43,675 nucleotides of DNA from an uncultured Kiloniellales bacterium (GTDB lineage Bacteria > Pseudomonadota > Alphaproteobacteria > Kiloniellales > JAKSDN01). The translations under genes were made by a program, and so were the position numbers. How positions within the stretch are numbered: position 1 is the stretch's first letter; each line of letters starts with the position of its first letter. Below the pieces are notes generated by a model. That model was not told where the DNA came from and did not search any database. It worked only from the letters and a program-made list of their open reading frames with translations. Of the stretch, positions 11,191-17,986 are shown one piece after another. The stretch spans positions 1 to 43,675 of the forward strand of contig CAMYKD010000010.1 of assembly GCA_947258885.1 (NCBI GenBank), written 5' to 3'.

Positions 11191-12180
11191 ATGAAGGTCG
11201 TTCAGTTCGCCCGCTACGGCGTGCCGCACGAGGTCTGCGCCTGCATAGAGGCGGAAGACCCCGGCGCGCCGGAGGCCGACGAGGTCGTGGTCGCGGTCGA
11301 GGCCGCGCCGATCAACCCCGCCGACCTGCTGATCATCGAGGGCCGATATCCGGGCCCCACCGAGTTGCCGGCGCCGCTCGGCATCGAGGGCGTGGGCCGG
11401 GTCCTCGCCGCGGGATCCGGGGTCACGGACATCGCCGAGGGCGACCGCGTCATGAGCCTGGCGCGCGCCAACTGGGCCGAGAGGATCAAGATCAAGGCGG
11501 CCCAGGCGATCAAGCTGCCCGGCGACCTGGACGTTCTGCAGGCCGCGATGATGAAGGCGAACCCGGCGACCGCCCTGCTCATGCTGCGCGACTACGTCGA
11601 GCTCGAGGCGGGCGACTGGATCATCCAGAACGCGGCCAACTCCGCCGTCGGCCAGCACGTCATCCGCCTCGCCAAGGCGCGCGGCATTCATACGGTCAAC
11701 GTCGTGCGGCGCGACTCCCTGGTCGAGCCGCTCAAGGGTATCGGCGCCGACCTCGTCGTAGTGGACGGCGACGACCTGGCCGCACGGGTGCGGGACGAGG
11801 GCGCCGCCGAGGCGAAGCTGGCGATCGACGCCATCGGCGGCGAGGCGACCCTGCGGCTGGCCGACTGCCTGGCGGACGGCGGGACGGTCGTGAACTACGG
11901 ATTCCTGAGCGGCCAGCCCTGCATGATCACGCCCCACCAGGCGATCGTTCACGGCATCACCCTGAAGGGCTTCTGGCTCGCCGGCCTGTTCCGCACGGCG
12001 GCGCCCGAGCAAATCCAGGCGATCTATGCCGAGGTCGCCCGCCACTTGGCCGACGGCACGCTTTCCGCCCCGGTCGAGGCGACCTACGACATCGCCGACA
12101 TCAAGGATGCGCTGGCCCACGCCGAACGCGAAGGCCGCGACGGCAAGATCCTGATCACGCCCAACGGCCCGGTCGGCTGA
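11191..12180 (+). CDS. Zinc-independent quinone / 2-enoyl thioester reductase (MDR family)
   Basis: Medium-chain dehydrogenase/reductase of 329 aa. It has the GroES-like N-terminus (INPADLLIIEGRYPG, PLGIEGVGRV) and a Rossmann half where the usual glycine motif reads NAANSAVGQHVIRLAKARG, a form typical of the MECR/ETR enoyl-thioester reductase branch; the NVVRRD that follows is compatible with NADPH. The catalytic and structural zinc cysteines of alcohol dehydrogenases are absent. Likely activities are NADPH-dependent reduction of 2-enoyl thioesters or quinones. A good ribosome site (AGGAAAGAG) precedes the ATG, and the 17-nt palindrome upstream suggests regulated expression. Its stop directly abuts the stop of the convergent PaiB-like gene, leaving no room for a terminator. 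Confidence 0.88.
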   Translation: MKVVQFARYGVPHEVCACIEAEDPGAPEADEVVVAVEAAPINPADLLIIEGRYPGPTELPAPLGIEGVGRVLAAGSGVTDIAEGDRVMSLARANWAERIKIKAAQAIKLPGDLDVLQAAMMKANPATALLMLRDYVELEAGDWIIQNAANSAVGQHVIRLAKARGIHTVNVVRRDSLVEPLKGIGADLVVVDGDDLAARVRDEGAAEAKLAIDAIGGEATLRLADCLADGGTVVNYGFLSGQPCMITPHQAIVHGITLKGFWLAGLFRTAAPEQIQAIYAEVARHLADGTLSAPVEATYDIADIKDALAHAEREGRDGKILITPNGPVG

Positions 12181-12819
12181 TCATTCGTTCGCGCCCCAGC
12201 GCATGGCGGCCGCCAGCTCCCGGTCGCCCGGACGCCCGCTCGCGTCCAGAGCGGCGATCACGCCCCGCCGGTCGGCGTCGGTCTTGTTCTGACTGAGCTT
12301 GGCCTTGGCCTCGAGCCGAGCGATCGGCATCTCGAAGGCGACGATGCCGCGCAGCATGCGGCGAATGTACTTCTCGTCCTGCCCAGCCACGGACCAGGGC
12401 GCCGCGAAGCCGGCTTCGTGGTCCTCCACCAGGCGCTCCTGATGCGCCTTGGTTCTAGCCGCGTCGTCGATGATCTGTGGCGACCCATAGGCGTGGACCG
12501 CCAGATAGTTCCAGGTCGGTACCGCCGGGCCGGGCCCGTACCAGTTGGGCGAGATGTAGCCATGCGGCCCCTGAAAGATAACGAGCGCCTCGCGCCCCTC
12601 GGCCTCGAGCTTGGCGAAATCCTTCCACTGCGGGTTGGCCCGCGCCATGTGGCAGAGCAGGGTGCCGTGCGGTCCAGGCTCGAGGTCGTAGAGAAAGGGC
12701 AGGTGCGTGGCCACGGGACTGCCCCCGGCGGCGGTCACCAGGAGCGCGAAGCTGTGCTCGCGCATGATCCGGCGGGCTTCGGCCTCGTCGGCCACGGCGA
12801 AAGCCTCGGGGATATACAT
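12181..12819 (-). CDS. PaiB-like FMN-binding protein
   Basis: Protein of 212 aa of the FMN-binding negative transcriptional regulator (PaiB) family, a flavin-reductase-like split barrel. It opens MYIPEAFAV and carries the family blocks SPVATHLPFLYD, GTLLCHMARANPQW, the GPHGYISPNWY stretch, VPTWNYLAVHAYG and GIVAFEMPIARLEAKAKLSQNK, the last being especially diagnostic. Bacillus PaiB was described as a regulator of sporulation and protease genes, but most members are only presumed flavoproteins. A strong GGGAGGG ribosome site precedes the ATG. It follows sdhB by 80 nt on the same strand; the terminal codons of this gene and the plus-strand reductase touch. Confidence 0.9.
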   Translation of the reverse strand: MYIPEAFAVADEAEARRIMREHSFALLVTAAGGSPVATHLPFLYDLEPGPHGTLLCHMARANPQWKDFAKLEAEGREALVIFQGPHGYISPNWYGPGPAVPTWNYLAVHAYGSPQIIDDAARTKAHQERLVEDHEAGFAAPWSVAGQDEKYIRRMLRGIVAFEMPIARLEAKAKLSQNKTDADRRGVIAALDASGRPGDRELAAAMRWGANE

Positions 12820-12899
12820 GGCTCTGCCCTCCCTGAAGGTGCGCTCGGCCGCCGGATCGTTTCGACGGTCGGTCGCTACCTGCCTGCCGCGCCGCGCCG

Positions 12900-13679
12900 C
12901 TACCCCCTTCTTTCGAGCATCAGCTTCTTGAGCTCGGCGATGGCCTTGCCCGGGTTGAGGTTCTTGGGGCAGGTGCGGGTGCAGTTCATGATGGTGTGGC
13001 AGCGGTAGAGCCGGAAGGGGTCCTCCAGCTCGTCCAGGCGCTCGCCCGCGGCCTCGTCGCGGGAATCCGCGATCCAGCGGTAGGCCTGGAGCAGGACGGC
13101 CGGGCCCAGGTAGCGATCGCCGTTCCACCAGTAGCTGGGGCAGGAGGTCGAGCAGGAGAAGCAGAGGATGCACTCCCACAGGCCGTCCAGCCTGGCGCGC
13201 TCCTCGGGCGACTGCGGGCGCTCGCGCTCGGGCGCCGGGGTCTCGGCCTTGAGCCAGGGCTCGATCGCGGTGTACTGGGCGTAGGCTTGGTTGAGGTCCG
13301 GCACCAGGTCCTTGACCACCGGCTGGTGCGGCAGCGGATAGACCTTCACGTCGCCCTTCATGTCGCTGAGGTACTTGGTGCAGGCGAGCGTGTTGGTGCC
13401 GTCGATGTTCATGGCGCAGGAGCCGCAGACCCCCTCGCGGCAAGAGCGCCGGAAGGTCAGCGTGGCGTCGACCTCGTCCTTGATCTTGATCAGCGCGTCC
13501 AGGACCATCGGCCCGCAGTCGTCCAGGTCGAGGTGATAGGTGTCGAGGCGCGGGTTATCGCCGGAATCCGGGTCCCAGCGGTAGATCTTGAAGGCCTTGA
13601 CGGTCTTGGCGCCGTCGGGCGTGGGCCAAACCTTGCCCGGCTTGATCCTGGAGTTCTTGGGCAGCGCGAATTCGACCAT
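12900..13679 (-). CDS. sdhB: Succinate dehydrogenase iron-sulfur subunit
   Basis: Complex II electron-transfer subunit, 259 aa. The N-terminal plant-type ferredoxin domain has [14 protein letters not shown] plus a further Cys for the [2Fe-2S] centre. The C-terminal domain has [16 protein letters not shown] and [18 protein letters not shown] for the [4Fe-4S] and [3Fe-4S] centres. It carries electrons from SdhA flavin to ubiquinone in SdhCD on the inner membrane. It is last of the sdh genes, 23 nt after the ridA-like gene, which separates it from sdhA. The ribosome site is weak (GGACC). Confidence 0.97.
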   Translation of the reverse strand: MVEFALPKNSRIKPGKVWPTPDGAKTVKAFKIYRWDPDSGDNPRLDTYHLDLDDCGPMVLDALIKIKDEVDATLTFRRSCREGVCGSCAMNIDGTNTLACTKYLSDMKGDVKVYPLPHQPVVKDLVPDLNQAYAQYTAIEPWLKAETPAPERERPQSPEERARLDGLWECILCFSCSTSCPSYWWNGDRYLGPAVLLQAYRWIADSRDEAAGERLDELEDPFRLYRCHTIMNCTRTCPKNLNPGKAIAELKKLMLERRG

Positions 13680-13702
13680 GTCGGTTCAGGTCCGTTTCCA
13701 AA

Positions 13703-14086
13703 TCAAGCGGCGGCGACCGCCTCGATCTCCAACAGCCATTGGGATTCGAGGGTCTCGGCAATCATGACGGTCAAGGCGGGCCGGCAGTCCCGCAGCACGT
13801 CCTGGCGAATGCGGCTGTTGGCGTCAACCTGGGTTTTCGAAGTCAGGAACGTGGTGACCTTCACTAGGTTTCCGAACCCCATGCCGCCCGCGGCAAGAAT
13901 CTTGCGAATGTTGTCCCAGACCGCCCGGCACTGCGACTCGAAATCCTCAGGCACGGCGCCGTCGGCGGTCTCCGGGATCTGGCCGCTGATGAACAACAGC
14001 TTTCGGCCCTCAGGCACGAGCCAACCGTGACTGTACCCGCCCAGCGGCGGCGTGACATCGTGTGGCGTGACGGGGGAACCGACCAT
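13703..14086 (-). CDS. RidA/YjgF family protein inside the sdh operon
   Basis: Protein of 127 aa of the RidA (YjgF/YER057c/UK114) family, which hydrolyses reactive enamines/imines such as those released by PLP enzymes; several subgroups have other roles. It shows the fold signatures LFISGQIPE, QCRAVWDNIRKILAAGGMGFGNLVKVTTFLT and the C-terminal ESQWLLEIEAVAA; DCRPALTVMIAETL stands where the canonical Arg-Pro-A substrate-binding segment occurs. The ATG at 14086 has GAGG at good spacing; the frame also opens with a TTG at 14092. It fits between sdhA (23 nt upstream) and sdhB (23 nt downstream), so it should be co-expressed with complex II. That placement is unusual. Confidence 0.88.
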   Translation of the reverse strand: MVGSPVTPHDVTPPLGGYSHGWLVPEGRKLLFISGQIPETADGAVPEDFESQCRAVWDNIRKILAAGGMGFGNLVKVTTFLTSKTQVDANSRIRQDVLRDCRPALTVMIAETLESQWLLEIEAVAAA

Positions 14087-14109
14087 GCGCAAACCTCAAA
14101 TCGCGGCCC

Positions 14110-15897
14110 TCAATAGACCCGGGCCTTGGGCGGGAAGGACTGCACCTCGTTGCTCATCGGCTGCAGGTGGACCGGCCGGTAGTCGATGGTCACCTTGCCG
14201 GCCTCGTCGCACCACAGCAGGCTGTGCTTCATCCAGGTCTCGTCGTCGCGCTCGGGGAAGTCCTCGCGGGCGTGCCCGCCGCGGCTCTCCTCGCGATTGA
14301 GCGCCCCGTTTATGGTCACCGTCGCCTGATAGATCAGGTTGTCGAACTCCAGGGTCTCGACCAGGTCCGAGTTCCAGATCAGCGAGCGGTCGCTGACCCC
14401 GATGTCCTGGCGCTTGGCCCAGGTCTCGGCCAGCCGGTCCACGCCCTCCTGCAGCACCTCGCCGGTGCGGAACACGGCGCAGTGGTTCTGCATGATCCTC
14501 TGCATCTCGAGGCGCAGCCGGGCGGTCGGGATCTCGCCTTTGGCGTGGCGCGCCTTGTCGAGCCGGGCGAGCGCCGGCTCGTCCGCGTCGAGCGGCAACG
14601 GCGGGTGCGGCTCCCGGGGTTTCAGGGTCTGGGCGCAGTGCCGGCCCGCACTGCGGCCGAAGACCACCAGGTCGAGCAGCGAGTTGGAGCCCAGGCGGTT
14701 GGCGCCGTGCACCGAGACGCAGGCCGCCTCGCCGATCGCCATGAGGCCGGGCACCGCGGACTCCGGATCGCCGTTCTCGAGCCGGACGGCCTCGCCGGTA
14801 TAAAGCGCCGGGATGCCGCCCATGTTGTAGTGCACCGTCGGCAGCACCGGCATCGGTTCCTTGGTCACGTCGACGCCGGCGAAGATGCGCGCGGTCTCCG
14901 AGATGCCCGGCAGGCGCTGGTGCACCATGTCGGGGTCCAGGTGCTCGATGTGCAGGTGGATGTGGTCCTTGGCGGGGCCCGCGCCCCGGCCCTCGCGGAT
15001 CTCCAGGGACATGGCGCGGCTGACCACGTCGCGGCTGGCCAAGTCCTTGGCGCTGGGCGCATAGCGCTCCATGAAGCGCTCGCCTTCCGAGTTTGTCAGG
15101 TAACCGCCCTCGCCGCGCACCCCCTCGGTGATCAAGCAGCCGGCGCTGTAGATGCCGGTCGGGTGGAACTGCACGAACTCCATGTCCTGCAGCGGCAGGC
15201 CGGCGCGCAGCACCATGGCGTTGCCGTCGCCGGTCTGGGTGTGGGCGCCGGTGCAGGAGAAATAGGCCCGGCCGTAGCCGCCGGTGGCCAAAATCGTCGT
15301 GTGGCCGAGGAAGCGGTGGATCGTGCCGTCGTCCAGGTTCCAGGCGACCACGCCGCGGCAGGCGCCGTCGTCCATCATCAGGTCGATGGCGAAATACTCG
15401 ATGAAGAACTCCGCCCGGTTCTTCAGACTCTGCTGATAGAGCGTGTGCAGCATGGCGTGGCCGGTCCGGTCGGCCGCGGCGCAGGTGCGGTGCGCGATGC
15501 CCTCGCCGAAGCGCGTGGTCATGCCGCCGAAGGGCCGCTGGTAGATCTTGCCCTCGGGCGTGCGGCTGAACGGCACGCCGTAGTGCTCGAGCTCGACGAT
15601 CGCCGGGATCGCCTCGCGGGTCATGTACTCGATCGCGTCCTGGTCGCCCAGCCAGTCCGAGCCCTTGACCGTGTCGTACATGTGCCAGCGCCAGTCGTCC
15701 TCGCCCATGTTGCCGAGCGCGGCCGAGACGCCGCCCTGGGCCGCCACTGTGTGGCTGCGTGTCGGAAATACCTTGGTGATGCAGGCGGTCTTCAGGCCCG
15801 CCTCGGCCAGCCCCAGGGTCGCCCGCAGGCCGGCCCCGCCGGCGCCGACGACGACGACGTCATAGGTGTGGTCGATGATCTCGTAGGCCGTGGTCAT
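14110..15897 (-). CDS. sdhA: Succinate dehydrogenase flavoprotein subunit
   Basis: FAD-carrying catalytic subunit of complex II, oxidising succinate to fumarate; 595 aa. The FAD-binding fold is [20 protein letters not shown], and the covalent flavin attachment region is [16 protein letters not shown]. Further conserved blocks are [49 protein letters not shown] and the C-terminal [18 protein letters not shown]. It begins 4 nt after the sdhD stop, so it is translationally coupled, and is followed by the ridA-like gene. Confidence 0.98.
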   Translation of the reverse strand: MTTAYEIIDHTYDVVVVGAGGAGLRATLGLAEAGLKTACITKVFPTRSHTVAAQGGVSAALGNMGEDDWRWHMYDTVKGSDWLGDQDAIEYMTREAIPAIVELEHYGVPFSRTPEGKIYQRPFGGMTTRFGEGIAHRTCAAADRTGHAMLHTLYQQSLKNRAEFFIEYFAIDLMMDDGACRGVVAWNLDDGTIHRFLGHTTILATGGYGRAYFSCTGAHTQTGDGNAMVLRAGLPLQDMEFVQFHPTGIYSAGCLITEGVRGEGGYLTNSEGERFMERYAPSAKDLASRDVVSRAMSLEIREGRGAGPAKDHIHLHIEHLDPDMVHQRLPGISETARIFAGVDVTKEPMPVLPTVHYNMGGIPALYTGEAVRLENGDPESAVPGLMAIGEAACVSVHGANRLGSNSLLDLVVFGRSAGRHCAQTLKPREPHPPLPLDADEPALARLDKARHAKGEIPTARLRLEMQRIMQNHCAVFRTGEVLQEGVDRLAETWAKRQDIGVSDRSLIWNSDLVETLEFDNLIYQATVTINGALNREESRGGHAREDFPERDDETWMKHSLLWCDEAGKVTIDYRPVHLQPMSNEVQSFPPKARVY

Positions 15898-15901
15898 GGA
15901 G

Positions 15902-16282
15902 TCACACCCTGAACAGCAGCAGCAGGACCGAAAGCAGGCCGGTCAGCCCGAGCACGATGGCGGCCGTCTGGACCACCAGAATGGCGGTGAACTTCACGCC
16001 CTTGCGCGGCACGTAGTCCTCGATCACCTCCTGGAGCCCCCGGGCGCCGTGATAGAAGACGGCGACGATCAGCAGGATCAGCAGGCCGGCGACCAGAGGG
16101 GAGGCGGCCCAGGCCCGCACGGTCTCGTAGCCGGCGCCGGTCATGACCGCGACGGAGGCGGCGAACCACAGGGTGAGCGGGACCAAGGCCAGGGCGGAGA
16201 AGCGCAGCCCCCACCAGTGGCCCGCGCCCTCCTTGGCGGAGCCCAGGCCGCGCACCCGGCCGAGCGGCGAGCGCCGGCTCAC
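15902..16282 (-). CDS. sdhD: Succinate dehydrogenase membrane anchor subunit
   Basis: Small anchor protein of 126 aa with three hydrophobic stretches (about residues 28-50, 58-78 and 98-124) and the [15 protein letters not shown] block whose His is the expected haem b ligand. Together with SdhC it forms the quinone site and fixes SdhAB to the inner membrane. It overlaps the end of sdhC by 4 nt (ATGA). Confidence 0.94.
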   Translation of the reverse strand: MSRRSPLGRVRGLGSAKEGAGHWWGLRFSALALVPLTLWFAASVAVMTGAGYETVRAWAASPLVAGLLILLIVAVFYHGARGLQEVIEDYVPRKGVKFTAILVVQTAAIVLGLTGLLSVLLLLFRV

Positions 16283-16677
16283 CAGGCGCCGCTCCGCATG
16301 GCATAGGCCAGGGCCCAGCTGCCCAGGGTCAGCGCGCAGGCGGCGATCACCATCAGCCAGCCGGAGCGGTACAGGTCGGGCAGCTCGAGGCCGTAGCCGG
16401 CGTCCCAGAAGAGGTGCCGTATGCCGTTGCAGAGGTGATAGAAGAGCGCGAATGACCAGCCGAGCAGCAGCAGGCGGCCGATGATGGAGCCGATCAGGGC
16501 CTGCGCCGTGGCGAAGGCCTCGGGCCCGGCCGCGGCGGCGGCGAGCCAGTAGACCAGCAGCAACGTCCCCGGCGTCAGCGCCACGCCCGTCATACGGTGC
16601 AGGAACGAAAGGACCGAGGTCAACTGCGGCCGGTAGACCTGCAGGTGAGGCGACAGGGGCCGGTTATCGCTGGACAT
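16279..16677 (-). CDS. sdhC: Succinate dehydrogenase cytochrome b556 subunit
   Basis: Membrane subunit of 132 aa with the family opening RPLSPHLQVYRPQLTSVLS, then SFLHRMTG (quinone-site Ser and Arg) and FYHLCNGIRHLFWDAG (haem ligand His). Three membrane helices are evident. It is first in the sdhCDA-ridA-sdhB operon. A GGAAGG ribosome site lies about 9 nt before the ATG, and a promoter is predicted at 16761-16789. Confidence 0.95.
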   Translation of the reverse strand: MSSDNRPLSPHLQVYRPQLTSVLSFLHRMTGVALTPGTLLLVYWLAAAAAGPEAFATAQALIGSIIGRLLLLGWSFALFYHLCNGIRHLFWDAGYGLELPDLYRSGWLMVIAACALTLGSWALAYAMRSGAW

Positions 16678-16760
16678 GAACCCGCCTTCCCCCAGAGGGC
16701 CTTTCGAGCCCCCGTCGATACGGATGGCCGCAGAAAGATGCGAACCCGATTGACTTGGAT

Positions 16761-16789
16761 CATTTAGCCTCCGTGACCGGAGGAGTCAA
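16761..16789 (-). promoter_or_regulatory. sdh operon promoter with palindromic spacer
   Basis: Minus-strand TTGACT (16784-16789) and TAAATG (16761-16766) are exactly 17 nt apart. The spacer is itself an inverted repeat, CCTCCG-N4-CGGAGG (16768-16783), so a dimeric regulator could sit between the -35 and -10. The leader to the sdhC ATG would be about 77 nt. An 11-bp word ACTTGGATCAT overlaps the -10 edge (16753-16763, plus strand) and recurs inverted at 16962-16972. Confidence 0.6.
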
Positions 16790-16861
16790 CGACACCGGCC
16801 CGCCCAAAAGCCGATCTCTTACTGCATCGCAATATGACCCCCATGAAGTAGCAGGCGAATA

Positions 16862-16980
16862 CGCACAACCCCCAACCGATAGGGGTATGGCTAGGGGTAA
16901 GGATTGTGCGGTGCAAAAATGTGGATAAGGCTGTGGAGAAGCTCGCGCAACTTTGTGAAATATGATCCAAGTTATGCACA
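16862..16980. other. DnaA-box and repeat cluster upstream of sdhC
   Basis: Within 120 bp are a 7-bp inverted repeat CGCACAA/TTGTGCG (16862-16868, 16904-16910), two tandem TAGGGGTA words 12 bp apart (16880-16887, 16892-16899), and two perfect DnaA boxes TTATNCACA (TTATCCACA on the minus strand at 16920-16928, TTATGCACA on the plus strand at 16972-16980). A one-mismatch box lies at 16932-16940 (minus). The surroundings are AT-richer than the genome. It could be a DnaA-controlled promoter region or part of a replication origin; the sequence alone does not decide. Confidence 0.5.
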
Positions 16981-17082
16981 AGAAAATTACTTTGGAACGA
17001 GATTCCATATTGCCCGGAAACGGCTGCTCGGCGACCCTGTCCGGGCACGCGAAAGCGCCGGGATGCTGGCAATGCGCGAGCC

Positions 17083-17755
17083 GCCCGCGAAGGCGGGCTT
17101 CGTGACGGGCTTTGGCCCGGAGCGGCGTCCGGTCGGAGCGACGGCGGGTCACGCGGAGACGGACCCCGGGGACCGCGGATCTCCTCACGGAGGACCGTGG
17201 TTCGGCGAGGCCGGCGGGTCCATTTCGGTGGACGCGGGTCTGGCCCGGAGGGTCTACCCCGGGCCCATGCCCAGACCGTCGGCCCGGAAGGCGACTGCCG
17301 GGCATTCCCGCCCTTGGCCTTCCGGTGGATCCCGCCCTCCGCCCTGCGCGGGAGAGGCGGGCCGGTCGGACGAGAGGCCCTTTCGGGGGTCTCAAGGAGG
17401 CCGGATGTTTCCGGGACCTTCGGGATCCCACCAAGTCCTTCGGGGTCTTGGCGGCGGTCCTCCGGGTTCCGAGGAGTTCCTCGGGTTCGACGGCAGATCC
17501 TTTGGGACCGTGCCGGAGAACATGAGGACTTCAGGGGAAATCCTCGGATTTCCGCGGAAGCATCGGGTGCCTCCCGCCGGGGCCCTCCAGCCCAGGCGGC
17601 TCGGTCGACGGAGCGTTCGAGATCGTTGCGGCGAAGCCTGCCTTCGCGCCGATGGTCCGAGCGCCACCGGAGAGGTTCGAGGGTCGCCCGGCGGAGCCGA
17701 CCGGTGGGTCGCGGCTTCCGGGAGGTTCGCCTCGCGAGGTCGCCGTCCCCGCCAC
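17083..17755. repeat. Non-coding block of dense small hairpins and a ~20-bp phased motif
   Basis: No plausible gene lies between sdhC and 17987; several frames on both strands are open but none looks like protein. The stretch is packed with short inverted repeats: GCCCGC/GCGGGC (17083-17098), GTCCA/TGGAC (17218-17233), CCGAGG/CCTCGG (17469-17484), GGAAAT/ATTTCC around 17536-17553, CCACCGG/CCGGTGG around 17664-17706, and GAGG-TTCG-CCTC near 17722-17733. At 17416, 17436, 17458, 17477 and 17498 a motif close to TCCTTCGGG repeats every 19-22 bp, and several copies close small hairpins with TTCG loops on the plus strand. Function unknown. Confidence 0.5.
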
Positions 17756-17796
17756 CGACGTGGGTCCTGCCGGGGCCGTGGTCGGGCGGAGGACGC

Positions 17797-17858
17797 AAAA
17801 AAGACCCCGCCGCCTTCCTGTGCGGGAGCCCTCACCGGCTCCATGAGGCGTCGGGGTC
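17797..17858 (-). terminator. Intrinsic terminator of the structured RNA
   Basis: Minus-strand arms GACCCCGACGCC and GGCGGCGGGGTC (17847-17858 with 17803-17814) pair at 11 of 12 positions, enclose a second hairpin GGAGCC/GGCTCC (17825-17842), and are followed at once by six T residues (17797-17802). Confidence 0.7.
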
Positions 17859-17911
17859 CGTGTCCTCCAGGGCACTGTCGAGAGAGTAATCTCTCGAACC
17901 CGGCGCCTCAT
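17797..17911 (-). ncRNA. Candidate attenuated leader or small structured RNA
   Basis: A compact minus-strand unit of roughly 110 nt between a promoter (17912-17940) and a U6 terminator. The 5' end AUGAGGCG (17904-17911) is exactly complementary to CGCCUCAU (17843-17850). This closing helix would enclose two perfect or near-perfect hairpins, CGAGAGA-UUAC-UCUCUCG (17879-17896) and GUGCCC-UGGA-GGACAC (17860-17875), giving a three-way junction. The 3' side of the closing helix overlaps the left arm of the terminator, so the two folds exclude each other, as in a riboswitch or attenuator. It matches no RNA family I recognise. It could instead be a stand-alone sRNA. Confidence 0.5.
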
Positions 17912-17940
17912 TTCTTATGGGCCCGGGCTCCGATTGTCAA
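17912..17940 (-). promoter_or_regulatory. Promoter for the structured RNA
   Basis: A perfect TTGACA (17935-17940, minus strand) stands 17 nt before TAAGAA (17912-17917); CATAAG at 17914-17919 is an alternative -10. A hairpin CAACCA/TGGTTG (17938-17956) overlaps the -35, and a 10-bp palindrome CTACATGTAG lies at 17971-17980, both just past the end of the mesaconyl-CoA hydratase gene. Confidence 0.5.
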
Positions 17941-17986
17941 CCAAGTTTTGTGGTTGGCCTGCGAGAATCACTACATGTAGGGCCCA

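Noticed and set aside
17411-17510. Phased repeats as a CRISPR array
   Set aside because: Repeats are only about 9 bp, degenerate, with no unique spacers of 30 bp or more and no cas genes nearby.
17083-17755. The hairpin block as RNase P RNA, tmRNA or SRP RNA
   Set aside because: None of the conserved sequence blocks of those RNAs was found on either strand.
17889-17903. GGGTTCGAG on the minus strand, resembling a tRNA T-arm
   Set aside because: No acceptor stem, anticodon arm or D-arm can be built around it; it lies in a linker of the structured RNA.
16904-17980. Long open frames (over 340 codons) on both strands in the 17-kb gap
   Set aside because: Several frames are open at once, the products are low-complexity Arg/Pro/Gly sequences without domains, and starts lack ribosome sites. 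GC-rich non-coding DNA explains them.
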